Positions 1 to 10,656 of a stretch of DNA of 64,000 nucleotides are shown here, piece after piece. The stretch covers positions 26,436 to 90,435 of the forward strand of contig NZ_CQAZ01000022.1 in assembly GCF_001152565.1 (NCBI RefSeq), in the 5' to 3' direction. Source of the DNA: Yersinia pekkanenii (GTDB lineage Bacteria; Pseudomonadota; Gammaproteobacteria; Enterobacterales; Enterobacteriaceae). Both the position numbers and the translations under genes were made by a program. Under the pieces are notes generated by a model. That model saw only the letters and a list, made by a program, of their open reading frames with translations. It did not search any database and was not told where the DNA came from. Each line of letters starts with the position of its first letter. Position 1 is the first letter of the stretch.

Positions 1-840
1 TATATCACCGGGCAACGGGCCGATGGCTATCACCAATTGCAGACCCTATTCCAGTTTCTCGATTATGGCGACCAACTGACGATAGTGCCTCGGGATGACA
101 ACCTCATTCGTTTATTAACGCCAGTCCCTGGGGTAGAAAATGAGCAGAATTTGATCGTCCGGGCGGCACGGTTGCTGCAACAACAATTTTTACAGCAGCC
201 GCCCGGCACGGTAAATATGCCGCGGGGGGCGGATATCAGTATTGATAAACGTTTGCCGATGGGGGGGGGGCTGGGCGGCGGGTCTTCCAATGCAGCAACG
301 GTGCTGGTAGCACTCAATACGCTGTGGCAATGTGGCCTATCTGATGAAGAATTAGCTGCTCTTGGGCTCACATTAGGTGCCGATGTGCCGATATTTGTTC
401 ATGGGCATGCCGCTTTTGCTGAGGGAATTGGTGAAAAATTGCAGCCAGCAGAGCCTGCGGAGAAGTGGTATTTGGTGGCACACCCCAATGTAAGCATCCC
501 AACACCCATTATTTTTTCCGATCCTGAATTAAAAAGAAATACGCCAATTCGCCCACTGGCGGCGCTTTTAAGCACTCCGTACGCAAATGATTGCGAACCG
601 ATCGCAAGAAAACGTTTTCGCGAGGTTGAACAGGTTCTTTCATGGCTGTTAGAATACGCTCCGTCACGCCTTACCGGAACCGGCGCTTGTGTGTTTGCAG
701 AATTCGACACGGAATCATCGGCCCGGCAGGTGTTAAGTATTGCCCCAGAGTGGTTGCACGGGTTTGTCGCCCGTGGCGTGAATGTTTCGCCCCTGCATCG
801 TGCTCGCTCTGGGAGAATTAAACGTTGTGAGCACAGATAA
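1..840 (+). CDS. ispE: 4-diphosphocytidyl-2-C-methyl-D-erythritol kinase (5' end outside window)
   Basis: GHMP-family kinase that phosphorylates the 2-hydroxyl of CDP-methylerythritol with ATP in the cytosolic MEP isoprenoid pathway. The frame is open from base 1, reading [10 protein letters not shown], which corresponds to about residue 16 of the E. coli enzyme, so only some 15 N-terminal residues (including the catalytic lysine region) are missing. Visible signatures are the glycine-rich ATP loop [14 protein letters not shown], the catalytic-Asp segment LGADVPIF and the C-terminal [10 protein letters not shown] motif. The C-terminus runs about ten residues beyond the E. coli protein. A run of ten G lies inside the ATP loop at 261-270. 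prs follows on the same strand after about 200 bases, the usual enterobacterial order. Confidence 0.96.
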   Translation, partial: YITGQRADGYHQLQTLFQFLDYGDQLTIVPRDDNLIRLLTPVPGVENEQNLIVRAARLLQQQFLQQPPGTVNMPRGADISIDKRLPMGGGLGGGSSNAATVLVALNTLWQCGLSDEELAALGLTLGADVPIFVHGHAAFAEGIGEKLQPAEPAEKWYLVAHPNVSIPTPIIFSDPELKRNTPIRPLAALLSTPYANDCEPIARKRFREVEQVLSWLLEYAPSRLTGTGACVFAEFDTESSARQVLSIAPEWLHGFVARGVNVSPLHRARSGRIKRCEHR

Positions 841-1000
841 CGATTTACAGCAAAGGTTGAAGTAATGGCCCCACTGACCTTGGTTTCTGAAAATATTTGT
901 CTCATTTGATTGAAAGCCGGTTCATAATGCTGTTTTGTTTTGGCTTTAAATACCCGTATGTATATTGCAATCAGTATGAATAATCGCCCCTGATTACTGA

Positions 1001-1990
<990 letters not shown>

Positions 1991-2006
1991 TCAGTAGCAG
2001 ATAAAG

Positions 2007-2046
2007 AAAAACCCGTTGAAGCAGATGCGACAACGGGTTTTCTACT
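2007..2046 (+). terminator. Rho-independent terminator of prs
   Basis: Stem AAACCCGTTG (2009-2018) pairs exactly with CAACGGGTTT (2031-2040), with a 12-base loop and a short T-rich tail. It lies 18 bases after the prs stop. Confidence 0.85.
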
Positions 2047-2130
2047 CTTGCTCATCAATCTCTTGAGCCGTCATTACTCCTCCCCCTAACAATCAGTCAA
2101 TTGGGAAACTGCAAAGCAGAAAGATCAAGC

Positions 2131-2403
2131 CTATGAATGCCTTTCCTTCCGGGTGCAACGTTTATCAAAGTGCTTAACCCACCAATAGCGGTCGGCAACT
2201 TGTTCACGCCCACCAACACGTGCGCCAACCAACCACAACAGTGCACCAACAAAAATACTCATTACGGCACCATGGGCAAAGAATTGTGGTAAACCAAGTT
2301 GGGTAACCTCAGTCAGGATTGAGTAACCTACCCCAACGACCATGGTAACCAACCCCAAGCCCATCAGCACGTTACCCATCATTGCTGCGTTTTTACGTTT
2401 CAT
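2131..2403 (-). CDS. ychH: YchH family stress-associated inner membrane protein (DUF2583)
   Basis: A 90-residue protein matching E. coli YchH throughout: MKRKNA start, two hydrophobic segments (about residues 10-30 and 40-60), the sequence AHGAVMSIFVGA and the basic tail motif DRYWWVKHFDKRC. E. coli YchH is linked to stress and biofilm responses, but its biochemical role is unknown. It is transcribed away from pth and converges on prs. A GGAGGTGGCAT context precedes the ATG at 2403. Confidence 0.93.
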   Translation of the reverse strand: MKRKNAAMMGNVLMGLGLVTMVVGVGYSILTEVTQLGLPQFFAHGAVMSIFVGALLWLVGARVGGREQVADRYWWVKHFDKRCTRKERHS

Positions 2404-2734
2404 ATGCCACCTCCAGTTGGGTTGTCAATAAATAACCACTCGGCCAGGCACTTAAAGCTGCTTGCGTAGTGCGATTATTTATATCCACTTAATAACTAAG
2501 TATAGTCAGGCTAGCGATGAAGGTATTGCGCTAGAGATCACAACTGACAAATATATTTCAACAAATCTTTACACTATCCAGACAGTTGGCACCAAACTTG
2601 AATTATACATAGGAGTAACTATTCACATCTCGAACCATTTCCTCTCAATAAATCCACACTAGCAGTTTTGTTATTCTGCGCCATGACAGGTAAACTGTGG
2701 CACTTTATTTCCTTTAGTAATAGCGAATGATGAC

Positions 2735-3325
2735 GTGAGCTGTATTAAATTAATCGTTGGGCTAGCAAATCCAGGCGCTGAATATGCCCAAACCCGTCAT
2801 AATGCGGGTGCCTGGTATGTGGATTTATTGTCTGAACGCCATAACCAGCCCCTAAAAGAAGAGAGCAAATTCTTCGGTTATACCGCGCGGTTAAATTTGG
2901 TAGGCCAAGATATTCGCTTGCTGGTGCCGTCTACATTTATGAATCTCAGTGGCAAGGCTGTAGCCGCAATGGCGGGGTTTTACCGTATCCTGCCGGAAGA
3001 GATCTTAGTCGCACACGATGAGTTGGATATTCCGCCAGGCGTGGCAAAATTAAAACTGGGCGGCGGTAACGGGGGTCATAATGGCCTGAAAGATATTCAG
3101 AGTCGGTTGGGCAATAATCCTAACTTTTATCGTTTACGCATCGGAATCGGCCATCCGGGTGATAAAAGCAAAGTCACTGGTTTTGTGCTAGGAAAACCAC
3201 CGGCGAGCGAACAAACCTTAATTGACGAGGCCATTGACGAAGCTATCCGCTGCACTGAAGTGTTACTGCAAGAAGACATTACCAAGGCAATGAATCGCCT
3301 GCATTCTTTTAAGGCTAATGCATAA
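2735..3325 (+). CDS. pth: Peptidyl-tRNA hydrolase
   Basis: Releases the peptide from peptidyl-tRNA that has dropped off ribosomes; an essential cytosolic monomer. The 196-residue product carries the family signatures: [10 protein letters not shown] near the N-terminus, the catalytic His in [24 protein letters not shown] with the catalytic Asp, and [10 protein letters not shown]. The start is GTG at 2735; ATGs at 2727 and 2730 are out of frame or stop at once. It lies upstream of ychF, as in other enterobacteria, but here about 780 bases and one opposite-strand gene separate them. Confidence 0.96.
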   Translation: MSCIKLIVGLANPGAEYAQTRHNAGAWYVDLLSERHNQPLKEESKFFGYTARLNLVGQDIRLLVPSTFMNLSGKAVAAMAGFYRILPEEILVAHDELDIPPGVAKLKLGGGNGGHNGLKDIQSRLGNNPNFYRLRIGIGHPGDKSKVTGFVLGKPPASEQTLIDEAIDEAIRCTEVLLQEDITKAMNRLHSFKANA

Positions 3326-3380
3326 AGACTTGCCCGGTTCCCCGGCGAACTAACATCGGCTGGGGGACCTGTATCTTGTC

Positions 3381-3839
3381 TCATTCGTTTTTATTACACA
3401 GTGCATTGACCCCTTGTTGCCCATCGCCGGTCAACACCACGCCCGAGATTATCACCCTAACCCGCCCGAGAAAATTGTTACTCTTACTGTCATATTCATC
3501 AGCGATATCGCTCAGTTTATCGCTACAAAAAACTGTCTCCCACTCATCCACTTTTTTCTTATTATCTGACAGGTCATGGCGGCGCTCGAATTTGTCAGTT
3601 ATGGCAGTAAATTTCAGTTGAATGCTGTCGACGTCCTCATAAAGCGTTTTTTTTTGGTAACCCACATACCTTACGCTGTTGCCTGTTTGGTCTTCTATCG
3701 CGACACCATATTGGTCAATTAACGGTGCAAAGGTTGGCGCAGGAGACTCAATATCTGCCGTCAAAAACCGCATCCCCATGATACCGGCCATTCCCCCTAA
3801 CAGAACGACCATTAACCACTTATAGAGACTCATTTCCAT
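3381..3839 (-). CDS. Unknown membrane-anchored protein inserted between pth and ychF
   Basis: Not recognised. About 152 residues: one N-terminal hydrophobic segment (about residues 6-24, YKWLMVVLLGGMAGIMGM) followed by a hydrophilic region that looks periplasmic. It has two cysteines far apart (FCSDK and ALCNK near the C-terminus) that could form a disulfide. I used the ATG at 3839, preceded by GGAT nine bases upstream; the ATG at 3848 and another at 3833 are alternatives. It lies on the opposite strand to pth and ychF, which are adjacent in E. coli, so it is an accessory insertion. It is a coherent protein with a typical membrane-anchor profile, so I believe it is a real gene. Confidence 0.7.
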   Translation of the reverse strand: MEMSLYKWLMVVLLGGMAGIMGMRFLTADIESPAPTFAPLIDQYGVAIEDQTGNSVRYVGYQKKTLYEDVDSIQLKFTAITDKFERRHDLSDNKKKVDEWETVFCSDKLSDIADEYDSKSNNFLGRVRVIISGVVLTGDGQQGVNALCNKNE

Positions 3840-4023
3840 TGGGATCATCCAAATTCAGTATGCAGGCCATAATCACTAGTTATCGGACATTAGTCAGAAA
3901 ACTTCAGATGGTGAAAGCGTGATCCCCGACACAGAGTTAGAAAAATCAATTACCTATCAGCCATAATAACCAAAATGCTCTTGGCACCGAAACTGCATGA
4001 TCGAGATAAATCCTCATTATGTG

Positions 4024-4029
4024 TATAAT
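4024..4029 (+). promoter_or_regulatory. Probable -10 element of ychF
   Basis: A perfect TATAAT at 4024-4029 lies 77 bases before the ychF start. No convincing -35 hexamer is visible at standard spacing. Confidence 0.45.
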
Positions 4030-4106
4030 GGCGGCATAAATTTTGATTACATCGGCACGTTAACCCTAACGAGTTGATTTTTAAGTTATTTAAGGTGATA
4101 TAAAAC

Positions 4107-5198
4107 ATGGGATTCAAATGCGGTATTGTGGGCCTGCCTAACGTTGGTAAATCCACCCTGTTCAACGCGTTGACACAAGCGGGTATCGAAGCAGCTAACT
4201 TCCCGTTCTGTACCATTGAACCCAACACGGGTGTGGTACCAATGCCGGACCCGCGTCTGGACCAACTGGCCGAGATAGTTAAACCTCAACGTATCTTGCC
4301 AACTAGCATGGAATTCGTCGATATCGCCGGTCTGGTTAAAGGTGCCTCCAAAGGCGAAGGCTTGGGTAATCAGTTTCTGACCAATATCCGTGAGACTGAA
4401 GCTATTGGTCATGTGGTACGTTGTTTTGAAAATGACAACATCATCCATGTTGCCGGCAAAGTTGATCCGGTTGATGACATTGATACCATCAATACTGAGC
4501 TAGCTCTTTCGGATCTGGAAACCTGTGAACGTGCCATGCACCGTGTTCAGAAGAAAGCTAAAGGCGGCGATAAAGACGCAAAAGCTGAACTAGAAGCACT
4601 GGAAAAATGCCTGCCACATTTAGAGAATGCTGGCATGCTACGCGCATTGAACCTAACCGCAGAAGATAAAGCCGCTATTCGTTATCTGAGCTTCCTGACG
4701 CTGAAACCCACCATGTACATTGCAAACGTCAATGAAGATGGCTTTGAAAATAACCCATACTTGGATCAAGTTCGTGCTATTGCTGCAGCGGAAGGTTCGG
4801 TGGTAGTGGCTGTTTGCGCCGCAGTTGAATCTGACATTGCAGAGATGGAAGATGCTGACCGCGCTGAATTTATGGCCGAGTTGGGTATTGAAGAACCGGG
4901 TCTGAACCGAGTGATCCGTGCTGGTTATGAATTGCTGAATTTGCAGACCTATTTCACCGCTGGCGTAAAAGAAGTGCGCGCCTGGACCATCCCGGTAGGT
5001 GCAACCGCACCACAAGCTGCCGGTAAAATTCATACTGACTTCGAAAAAGGCTTTATTCGCGCACAAACTATCGCCTTTGATGACTTTATCACCTACAAAG
5101 GTGAGCAAGGTGCGAAAGAAGCAGGGAAAATGCGTTCAGAAGGCAAAGAGTACATCGTAAAAGATGGCGACGTGATGAACTTCCTATTCAACGTCTAA
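4107..5198 (+). CDS. ychF: Redox-responsive ATPase YchF (Obg/OLA1 family)
   Basis: A TRAFAC P-loop ATPase that associates with ribosomes and affects the oxidative stress response and translation start selection. The 363-residue product is full length. It shows G1 GLPNVGKST (residues 9-17), G3 DIAGL, and NVNE in place of the usual NKxD at G4, the substitution that gives this family ATP rather than GTP preference. A central coiled-coil region and a C-terminal TGS domain ([20 protein letters not shown]) follow. The start ATG follows AAGGTG at a good distance. A strong terminator lies at 5255-5284. Confidence 0.96.
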   Translation: MGFKCGIVGLPNVGKSTLFNALTQAGIEAANFPFCTIEPNTGVVPMPDPRLDQLAEIVKPQRILPTSMEFVDIAGLVKGASKGEGLGNQFLTNIRETEAIGHVVRCFENDNIIHVAGKVDPVDDIDTINTELALSDLETCERAMHRVQKKAKGGDKDAKAELEALEKCLPHLENAGMLRALNLTAEDKAAIRYLSFLTLKPTMYIANVNEDGFENNPYLDQVRAIAAAEGSVVVAVCAAVESDIAEMEDADRAEFMAELGIEEPGLNRVIRAGYELLNLQTYFTAGVKEVRAWTIPVGATAPQAAGKIHTDFEKGFIRAQTIAFDDFITYKGEQGAKEAGKMRSEGKEYIVKDGDVMNFLFNV

Positions 5199-5254
5199 AT
5201 AGCCTCTGTTGTCTTATGAGGTTTCAGCAAATCTCATAAATACCAGAAACTCAT

Positions 5255-5284
5255 AAAATCCACGCGCTTGCGTGGATTTTTCAT
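5255..5284 (+). terminator. Rho-independent terminator of ychF
   Basis: Perfect 11-bp stem AAAATCCACGC / GCGTGGATTTT with a GCTT loop and a T-tail, 56 bases after the ychF stop. Confidence 0.9.
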
Positions 5285-5676
5285 TTCATAGCGTCTCATA
5301 TTGTTTCGTGGCAGTGCTGTCAAAAATGAGCATATGGGTAAGTTACCAGGCGGAATGGCAGCATGACGACAACTGGACGCGCGACCGCACAGCGGTAAAA
5401 CACCAATGGATCGCTACTTTGCAAACGCCATACTCTGATGCCGTCCATGCAGACTATCATCCCAAGAATGAACGCATTCAAAATGCAAAATGATAAGCTC
5501 GATCTTGAACTGAAAAAATTCAAATGATGTCTATGAATCACACAAGTTATAGCTATCTACCATATTTAACAAATGATTACCTTTAGTACGATAAGATTAA
5601 GTTTTCATCATTCACATTAGTTTACAACGGTAATTAATTACTTTTATTACCAAGTTGGCGAAAAAAATGTACTCGA
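5285..5676. other. Intergenic stretch before sdsR, no supported gene
   Basis: About 390 bases. Two overlapping opposite-strand frames of 73 codons exist at 5272-5493 and 5320-5541. Neither has a credible ribosome binding site or a recognisable protein, and I treat both as chance. The right part is AT-rich and leads into the sdsR promoter. Confidence 0.5.
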
Positions 5677-5686
5677 CTACGCTTAA
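5677..5686 (+). promoter_or_regulatory. Sigma-S-type -10 element of sdsR
   Basis: CTACGCTTAA at 5677-5686 matches the extended sigma-S -10 consensus CTAYRCTTAA at every position. It lies eight bases before the expected 5' end of the small RNA, in agreement with the known strict RpoS control of SdsR. Confidence 0.75.
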
Positions 5687-5693
5687 GAAGTAC

Positions 5694-5796
5694 GGCTGAA
5701 TAAGCCTACGTTAATGCCAACTTTTAGCGCACGGCTCTCTCCCAAGAGCCATTTCCCTGGACCGAATATAGGAATCGTATTCGGTCTTTTTTTAAC
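5694..5796 (+). ncRNA. sdsR: Small regulatory RNA SdsR (RyeB)
   Basis: Stationary-phase Hfq-dependent sRNA that base-pairs with mRNAs such as mutS, ompD and tolC in other enterobacteria. From GGCTGAATAAGCC on, the sequence follows E. coli SdsR: AATGCCAACTTTTAGCGCA, then the hairpin GGCTCT/AGAGCC, the single-stranded core ATTTCCCTGG, and the terminator stem ACCGAATA / TATTCGGT with seven Ts. Position also fits: it sits next to yebY on the opposite strand, as in E. coli. The 5' end is inferred from the E. coli RNA and the sigma-S element. Target pairing in this organism is not shown. Confidence 0.9.
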
Positions 5797-5907
5797 TGGC
5801 TTATTTTAAAGATTATTTTTCAGTAACAACAAAAATACATGAAAACCACACGAATGTTGATATGCGGCTTTTTATAGCATCGCGCATTCCTTGCTCCTCG
5901 TAGCAAG

Positions 5908-6249
5908 CTATTTTTGGCACAATGTCATGGCGCGCTGCTGGAACGGTTCCAAACTCATTTTATGACCTGGAGCCTCACTATCGTCCAGTAACAAAACATC
6001 TAATGGTTTCGCGAGTACATGGCCAGACTTCATTTGTACGGTCGCAAGATCATTGAGAGGATATTGCACTAACGTACTAGGATTAATCACAAATAAAGCA
6101 TTACCTGCCCGGCATTCCAGCATCACTTCTTCTCGGTTAAATGCCCATTGTTTGCCAAATTCAAACTTACTGACAGTCACTATCTTCCCGGCAGCAATAG
6201 CGTTAACTGATAGCATCAGTAACGATAATGTCAGCACAAAACTCTTCAT
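5908..6249 (-). CDS. yebY: YebY family periplasmic protein (DUF2511)
   Basis: A 113-residue secreted protein, the same length as E. coli YebY. A signal peptide (about residues 1-20, ending VNAIAA) is followed by the conserved core [20 protein letters not shown] segment and [12 protein letters not shown]; two cysteines (in LECRAG and TLCQK) may pair. I chose the ATG at 6249, nine bases after GAGG; an in-frame TTG at 6264 has no binding site. It is the last gene of yobA-yebZ-yebY, which in E. coli is copper-responsive; its own activity is unknown. Confidence 0.9.
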   Translation of the reverse strand: MKSFVLTLSLLMLSVNAIAAGKIVTVSKFEFGKQWAFNREEVMLECRAGNALFVINPSTLVQYPLNDLATVQMKSGHVLAKPLDVLLLDDSEAPGHKMSLEPFQQRAMTLCQK

Positions 6250-6344
6250 CTTAAATATCCTCAATTAACTGATTGCTTTGATTTTCTCGCATACAGAGGA
6301 GTTAATGCAAGCTTGGTCGCAATATCGGCTGCCTGTCGCTAACG

Positions 6345-7229
6345 CTAAACCGGTGCCATGGTAGCAAAAATACTGACCAACAGTAGCACCACCGCGCCAA
6401 GGGTAATTTCTATATAGCTGTTTACAACGAGCCAATAGTGAGCTTTAGCCGGTAATTGCTTGAGCATAGGAACAATGTGATAGCGGTTAACCAAGGCAAC
6501 AACAATCATAAATATCACTAATACCACTTTGCTAAGCAATAATATCTGATAAGTTGATGTCAGTGCCAACGAAGTATCGCGCAACATAATGATGCTGTTA
6601 ATAACCCCCGTCACCAATATCAATACAACGGCCAAATGCCCCCAACTTGAGAAACGAATCAGAGTCGTGATGGCTTCGCGTTTAACATTATTATTGTGGG
6701 TATAAGCGAGGCAAATCAGGAGTGGTGGTAGGCAACCCAGCCAGTAACCCGCACTGAGCAGATGTATGATTTGATTCGTCTGATGCACCCATCCCAATAC
6801 ACCCCCATGCATCGCCGCATGCCCGGTAAAGGCAAGGCTCGCGAGCAACAGTGTTGAGCAACCCGCCATTAACCGGTAGTCACCTCGGGATAAACCCAGC
6901 AATACTATCCACAAACTCAGGATGGATAAACCAAGATGCCATTGCCATATCTGACCAAAGCGGGTTCCCAATACCGCCCACCAAATAGTTAACCGGTAAG
7001 TATCAGCCCAACCATCTCCCATCATGCCAGCCTGAATAGCCAAAAGGCCAATAGCAGAAAGCAACCCCAGCAATGTACTGAAGATAAGCAGAGGTGACAG
7101 GCGTTTTTTGAGTATTGAAGAGAAACCGACTGGCGCTAACACGGCGGTGAATACACTGATGCCAAACATCAGCATCACCGCCAGAAAATGCATAAAGCGA
7201 CACAGAATGAATAGAGTCGCCAGTGACAT
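6345..7229 (-). CDS. yebZ: CopD-family copper-related inner membrane protein YebZ
   Basis: A 294-residue polytopic protein with about eight hydrophobic segments and the CopD pattern of membrane-embedded histidines (CRFMHFLAVM near the N-terminus, FTGHAAMHGG, WVHQTNQIIHLLSAGYW). CopD proteins are thought to move copper across the inner membrane with a CopC partner. It starts one base after the yobA (CopC) stop, so the two are translationally coupled. yebY follows about 95 bases downstream. Confidence 0.9.
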   Translation of the reverse strand: MSLATLFILCRFMHFLAVMLMFGISVFTAVLAPVGFSSILKKRLSPLLIFSTLLGLLSAIGLLAIQAGMMGDGWADTYRLTIWWAVLGTRFGQIWQWHLGLSILSLWIVLLGLSRGDYRLMAGCSTLLLASLAFTGHAAMHGGVLGWVHQTNQIIHLLSAGYWLGCLPPLLICLAYTHNNNVKREAITTLIRFSSWGHLAVVLILVTGVINSIIMLRDTSLALTSTYQILLLSKVVLVIFMIVVALVNRYHIVPMLKQLPAKAHYWLVVNSYIEITLGAVVLLLVSIFATMAPV

Positions 7230-7230
7230 A

Positions 7231-7635
7231 TTATTTCACAGTGAAACTGTATGTGCCTTTGGTTTTATGACCATCAACAGACACAACATGCCATGAAACG
7301 TTATATTTTCCTGTCGTTAATGCGTGATCAATTGGCAGAATCAATTGTGTGTTATTTATCGGGTCCAATTTGAGATCACCGGTTTTCACCACATTGTTAT
7401 CTGGGCCAGTCACTGTCACGCCACTGAAATTCAGTTCAATACCTTCAGAAAAACCCAGAGTCAGGGCTTCTGGTGCTGCACCGATAGTGGTATCGGCAGC
7501 AGGCGACTCTATTTTCAGGTGCGCGTGAGCCAGAGCTTGCTGGCTGGATAGCCCAACAAATAATACAATAAGTGCCGAAAGCATGCGGCAAGAAGAACGT
7601 ACTTTGCGAATAAACCGTACTTTGGAAACAGTCAT
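7231..7635 (-). CDS. yobA: CopC-family periplasmic copper-binding protein YobA
   Basis: A 134-residue precursor. The signal peptide ends QQALA, leaving a mature N-terminus of HAHLKIESP; in CopC proteins this first histidine is a Cu(II) ligand. The other expected ligands are in the C-terminal segment VVSVDGHKTKG (Asp and His). The fold is a small cupredoxin-like beta-barrel, about 100 residues. AAGGGA precedes the ATG at 7635. It is the first gene of yobA-yebZ-yebY. Confidence 0.93.
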   Translation of the reverse strand: MTVSKVRFIRKVRSSCRMLSALIVLFVGLSSQQALAHAHLKIESPAADTTIGAAPEALTLGFSEGIELNFSGVTVTGPDNNVVKTGDLKLDPINNTQLILPIDHALTTGKYNVSWHVVSVDGHKTKGTYSFTVK

Positions 7636-7944
7636 AGTATCCCTTAATCTATGGGGAGAAGAATCAGTCTGCTACCAACCATATCCTATATTGGTAACGC
7701 GAACCCCCGTCACTTCCAGTCAATTGCACTACCTGTGAGATAGCACACAAAATAAAACGCCAAATTGCAGGTGGTGTTTGAAATATCGCCAATTATTGAA
7801 CAATAATTCAGCTCGCGATTTTGCCGTTGTTGCAAATGATAACGATTTGACTATAACAAGTCGATAAACTATATCTAAACAACATGCAATTAGCACGAAA
7901 ACAATAAGATAAGGCAAAGTAGTGCAGCAGGTGTTGCGGGGCGA

Positions 7945-7994
7945 TAACGAAAAACCGCAGTTTTGGATCCTCTGGTTGGGGATCTGAAACTGCG
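7945..7994 (-). terminator. Terminator of ftnA
   Basis: A long hairpin, CCGCAGTTTTGGATCC pairing with GGATCTGAAACTGCGG (7955-7994) with minor mismatches. On the minus strand it is followed by TTTTT, so it terminates ftnA, whose stop lies 35 bases before it. Confidence 0.8.
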
Positions 7995-8028
7995 GCAGCA
8001 TTCTAACAGTGCAAATCAGACCTGAATC

Positions 8029-8538
8029 TTAAGCCTGAATGTGGCTTTGGGCTGCCATTGTTTTCAGATCTTTATCAACGAAGAACAATGCATTACCGCT
8101 ATTTCCGACTAATGCCAGTTTATCCAGAATAGATTTGAACAACTTTTCTTCTTCGTGCTGTTCAGACACATACCATTGCAGGAAGTTGAATGTGGAGTAG
8201 TCTTGGGTTGTCATGGCAGCATGCGCTAACTCATTGATTTTACAAGTAATTAATTGCTCATGCTCAAAAGTCTTCTCGAACACCTCAGCCAGCGATATGA
8301 AATTAACTGGAGGTGCGCTAATTGCCCCCAGAATCGGCATAGAGCCTGTTCCACAAAGGTATTCAAACAAACGCTGCATATGCTGCATCTCTTCTTGAGA
8401 ATGCTCTTTTAAAAATGCGGCCGCACCTTCAAAACCGTTATCACTGCACCAGGCACTCATTTGTAGATAAAGATTTGCAGAGTAAAATTCCAGATTCAGC
8501 TGCTCATTGAGCTTTTGTGCCATTTCTATTTTCAACAT
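8029..8538 (-). CDS. ftnA: Non-heme ferritin FtnA
   Basis: Forms the 24-subunit iron storage shell in the cytosol and oxidises Fe(II). The 169-residue product is a four-helix-bundle ferritin. Ferroxidase-centre residues are visible in LNLEFYSAN (Glu17), [12 protein letters not shown] (Glu and His near residues 50-53), EHEQLI (Glu near 94) and [12 protein letters not shown] (Gln and Glu near 127-130). AGGGAATTACT precedes the start at 8538. It is a single gene with its own terminator and about 385 bases of AT-rich DNA upstream. Confidence 0.96.
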   Translation of the reverse strand: MLKIEMAQKLNEQLNLEFYSANLYLQMSAWCSDNGFEGAAAFLKEHSQEEMQHMQRLFEYLCGTGSMPILGAISAPPVNFISLAEVFEKTFEHEQLITCKINELAHAAMTTQDYSTFNFLQWYVSEQHEEEKLFKSILDKLALVGNSGNALFFVDKDLKTMAAQSHIQA

Positions 8539-8923
8539 AGTAATTCCCTTATTTTTATAATGCAGGTAAACAACGATTATCTTGGCGTATTATGCCAAGG
8601 TAAAAACAAAATAAGAACACCCTATTCACATTAATATTATCTAAAAAAAATAAAAACTTTAACCATTTGATTTTAAATAATTAAAAATAAATATTCATTG
8701 AATTGTTATAGGAATCATTAACATTACGTATAAAATACTAAAAGGAATGATTATTATTAAAATTCGGGCTAGATAAATAATAGGCATTTAATATGAAAAT
8801 TATATTATTGCTATGCTGGAGTCTATAAATACACGTTGTTGGGCAACATTAGTCACTTGCCAATATCTGCCGCCTGCATTACCTTTTGCACTATAACCCC
8901 CACGGCCCAAGAAGGAGAATAAT
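8539..8923. other. AT-rich intergenic region between ftnA and holE
   Basis: 385 bases with no supported gene, carrying the divergent promoters of ftnA and holE. Several TATAAT-like hexamers occur in the AT-rich part, none decisive. Confidence 0.6.
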
Positions 8924-9154
8924 ATGGGATATAATTTAGTCGAGCTTTCTGCCGAAGAAACAGCAAAAATGAATGTGGATTTGGCCGCGTCAGGTGTTGC
9001 GTTTAAAGAGCGCTATAATATGCCGGTGATCCCTGAAATGGTGGCACGAGAACAACCGGATGAGCTGCGAGAGTACTTTTTGCAACGCCTGGCTCATTAC
9101 CGCAACGAATCGAATAAATTCTCACGTTTACCGTATGAACCTAAGATGAAGTAA
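8924..9154 (+). CDS. holE: DNA polymerase III theta subunit
   Basis: Stabilises the epsilon proofreading subunit in the polymerase III core. The 76-residue product matches E. coli HolE length and shares the core [18 protein letters not shown] and the end [16 protein letters not shown] lies eight bases before the ATG. It sits upstream of convergent pip, next to the ftnA and yob/yeb genes. Confidence 0.96.
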   Translation: MGYNLVELSAEETAKMNVDLAASGVAFKERYNMPVIPEMVAREQPDELREYFLQRLAHYRNESNKFSRLPYEPKMK

Positions 9155-9207
9155 TTGCGGGATACCCCCGCGGGCATCTACCTGCGGGAGTGAGTCGGAT
9201 AAAATCG

Positions 9208-10191
<984 letters not shown>

Positions 10192-10485
10192 TCAAGTTAT
10201 CAAAGCCTATACAGCGCGCAGGGTCAATGATAAAACATCACATTTACGCCAATCACCCGATTAATTCCACCAACTGGCGATAATTACACCATATCTCAAT
10301 AAACTTTCCAGTGTTATATCGTCACATAGTAAGAATTGAACGGTAACAAGAGAGATTAAGATTTAATAATACTCTTGTTAAACAATATATTAACCACAGT
10401 GATGCTTTCTTCCCTTGCAACTCACCCTCATAAGGTGGTTAATAGGAGGGCGTACCAACCTAACCGAAGGTAAGAGAGGCAAGCC

Positions 10486-10599
10486 ATGAGTAAGGGAATG
10501 GACACAAAAAAGAGCGCGAAGAAAAAACCGCTAAAAACACCAGCCGAAAAAAAGGCTGATAAACGCGCTAAGAAGTCATCTTCTACCAGCGCTGAATAA
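10486..10599 (+). CDS. Tiny lysine-rich cytosolic protein (37 aa)
   Basis: An ORF of 37 codons with a good binding site (AGAGAGG about ten bases before the ATG) and its own terminator at 10619-10648. The product starts MSKGMDTKKSAKKK and is about one third lysine/arginine, ending in a Ser/Thr stretch and Glu. I do not recognise a named family. Such tiny basic proteins often bind nucleic acid or ribosomes, but that is only inference. It stands alone between pip and ptrB. Both the binding site and the terminator argue for expression. Confidence 0.65.
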   Translation: MSKGMDTKKSAKKKPLKTPAEKKADKRAKKSSSTSAE

Positions 10600-10618
10600 C
10601 GGGCTTTTCGTCTCGTCA

Positions 10619-10648
10619 CTGAACCCGCCACTATAGGCGGGTTTTTTT
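10619..10648. terminator. Terminator between the lysine-rich ORF and ptrB
   Basis: Stem ACCCGCC / GGCGGGT with an ACTATA loop followed by seven Ts on the plus strand. It ends the small plus-strand gene; it may also help end convergent ptrB. Confidence 0.85.
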
Positions 10649-10656
10649 GTGGCTAA

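Noticed and set aside
261..270. Phase variation of ispE through the G tract
   Set aside because: IspE is essential, so switching it off by slippage would be lethal; the tract encodes the conserved Gly loop.
4653..5108. 151-codon minus-strand frame inside ychF
   Set aside because: Shadow frame of a conserved gene; no start signal.
5320..5541. 73-codon frame between ychF and sdsR
   Set aside because: Overlaps another frame on the opposite strand, lacks a binding site and looks random.
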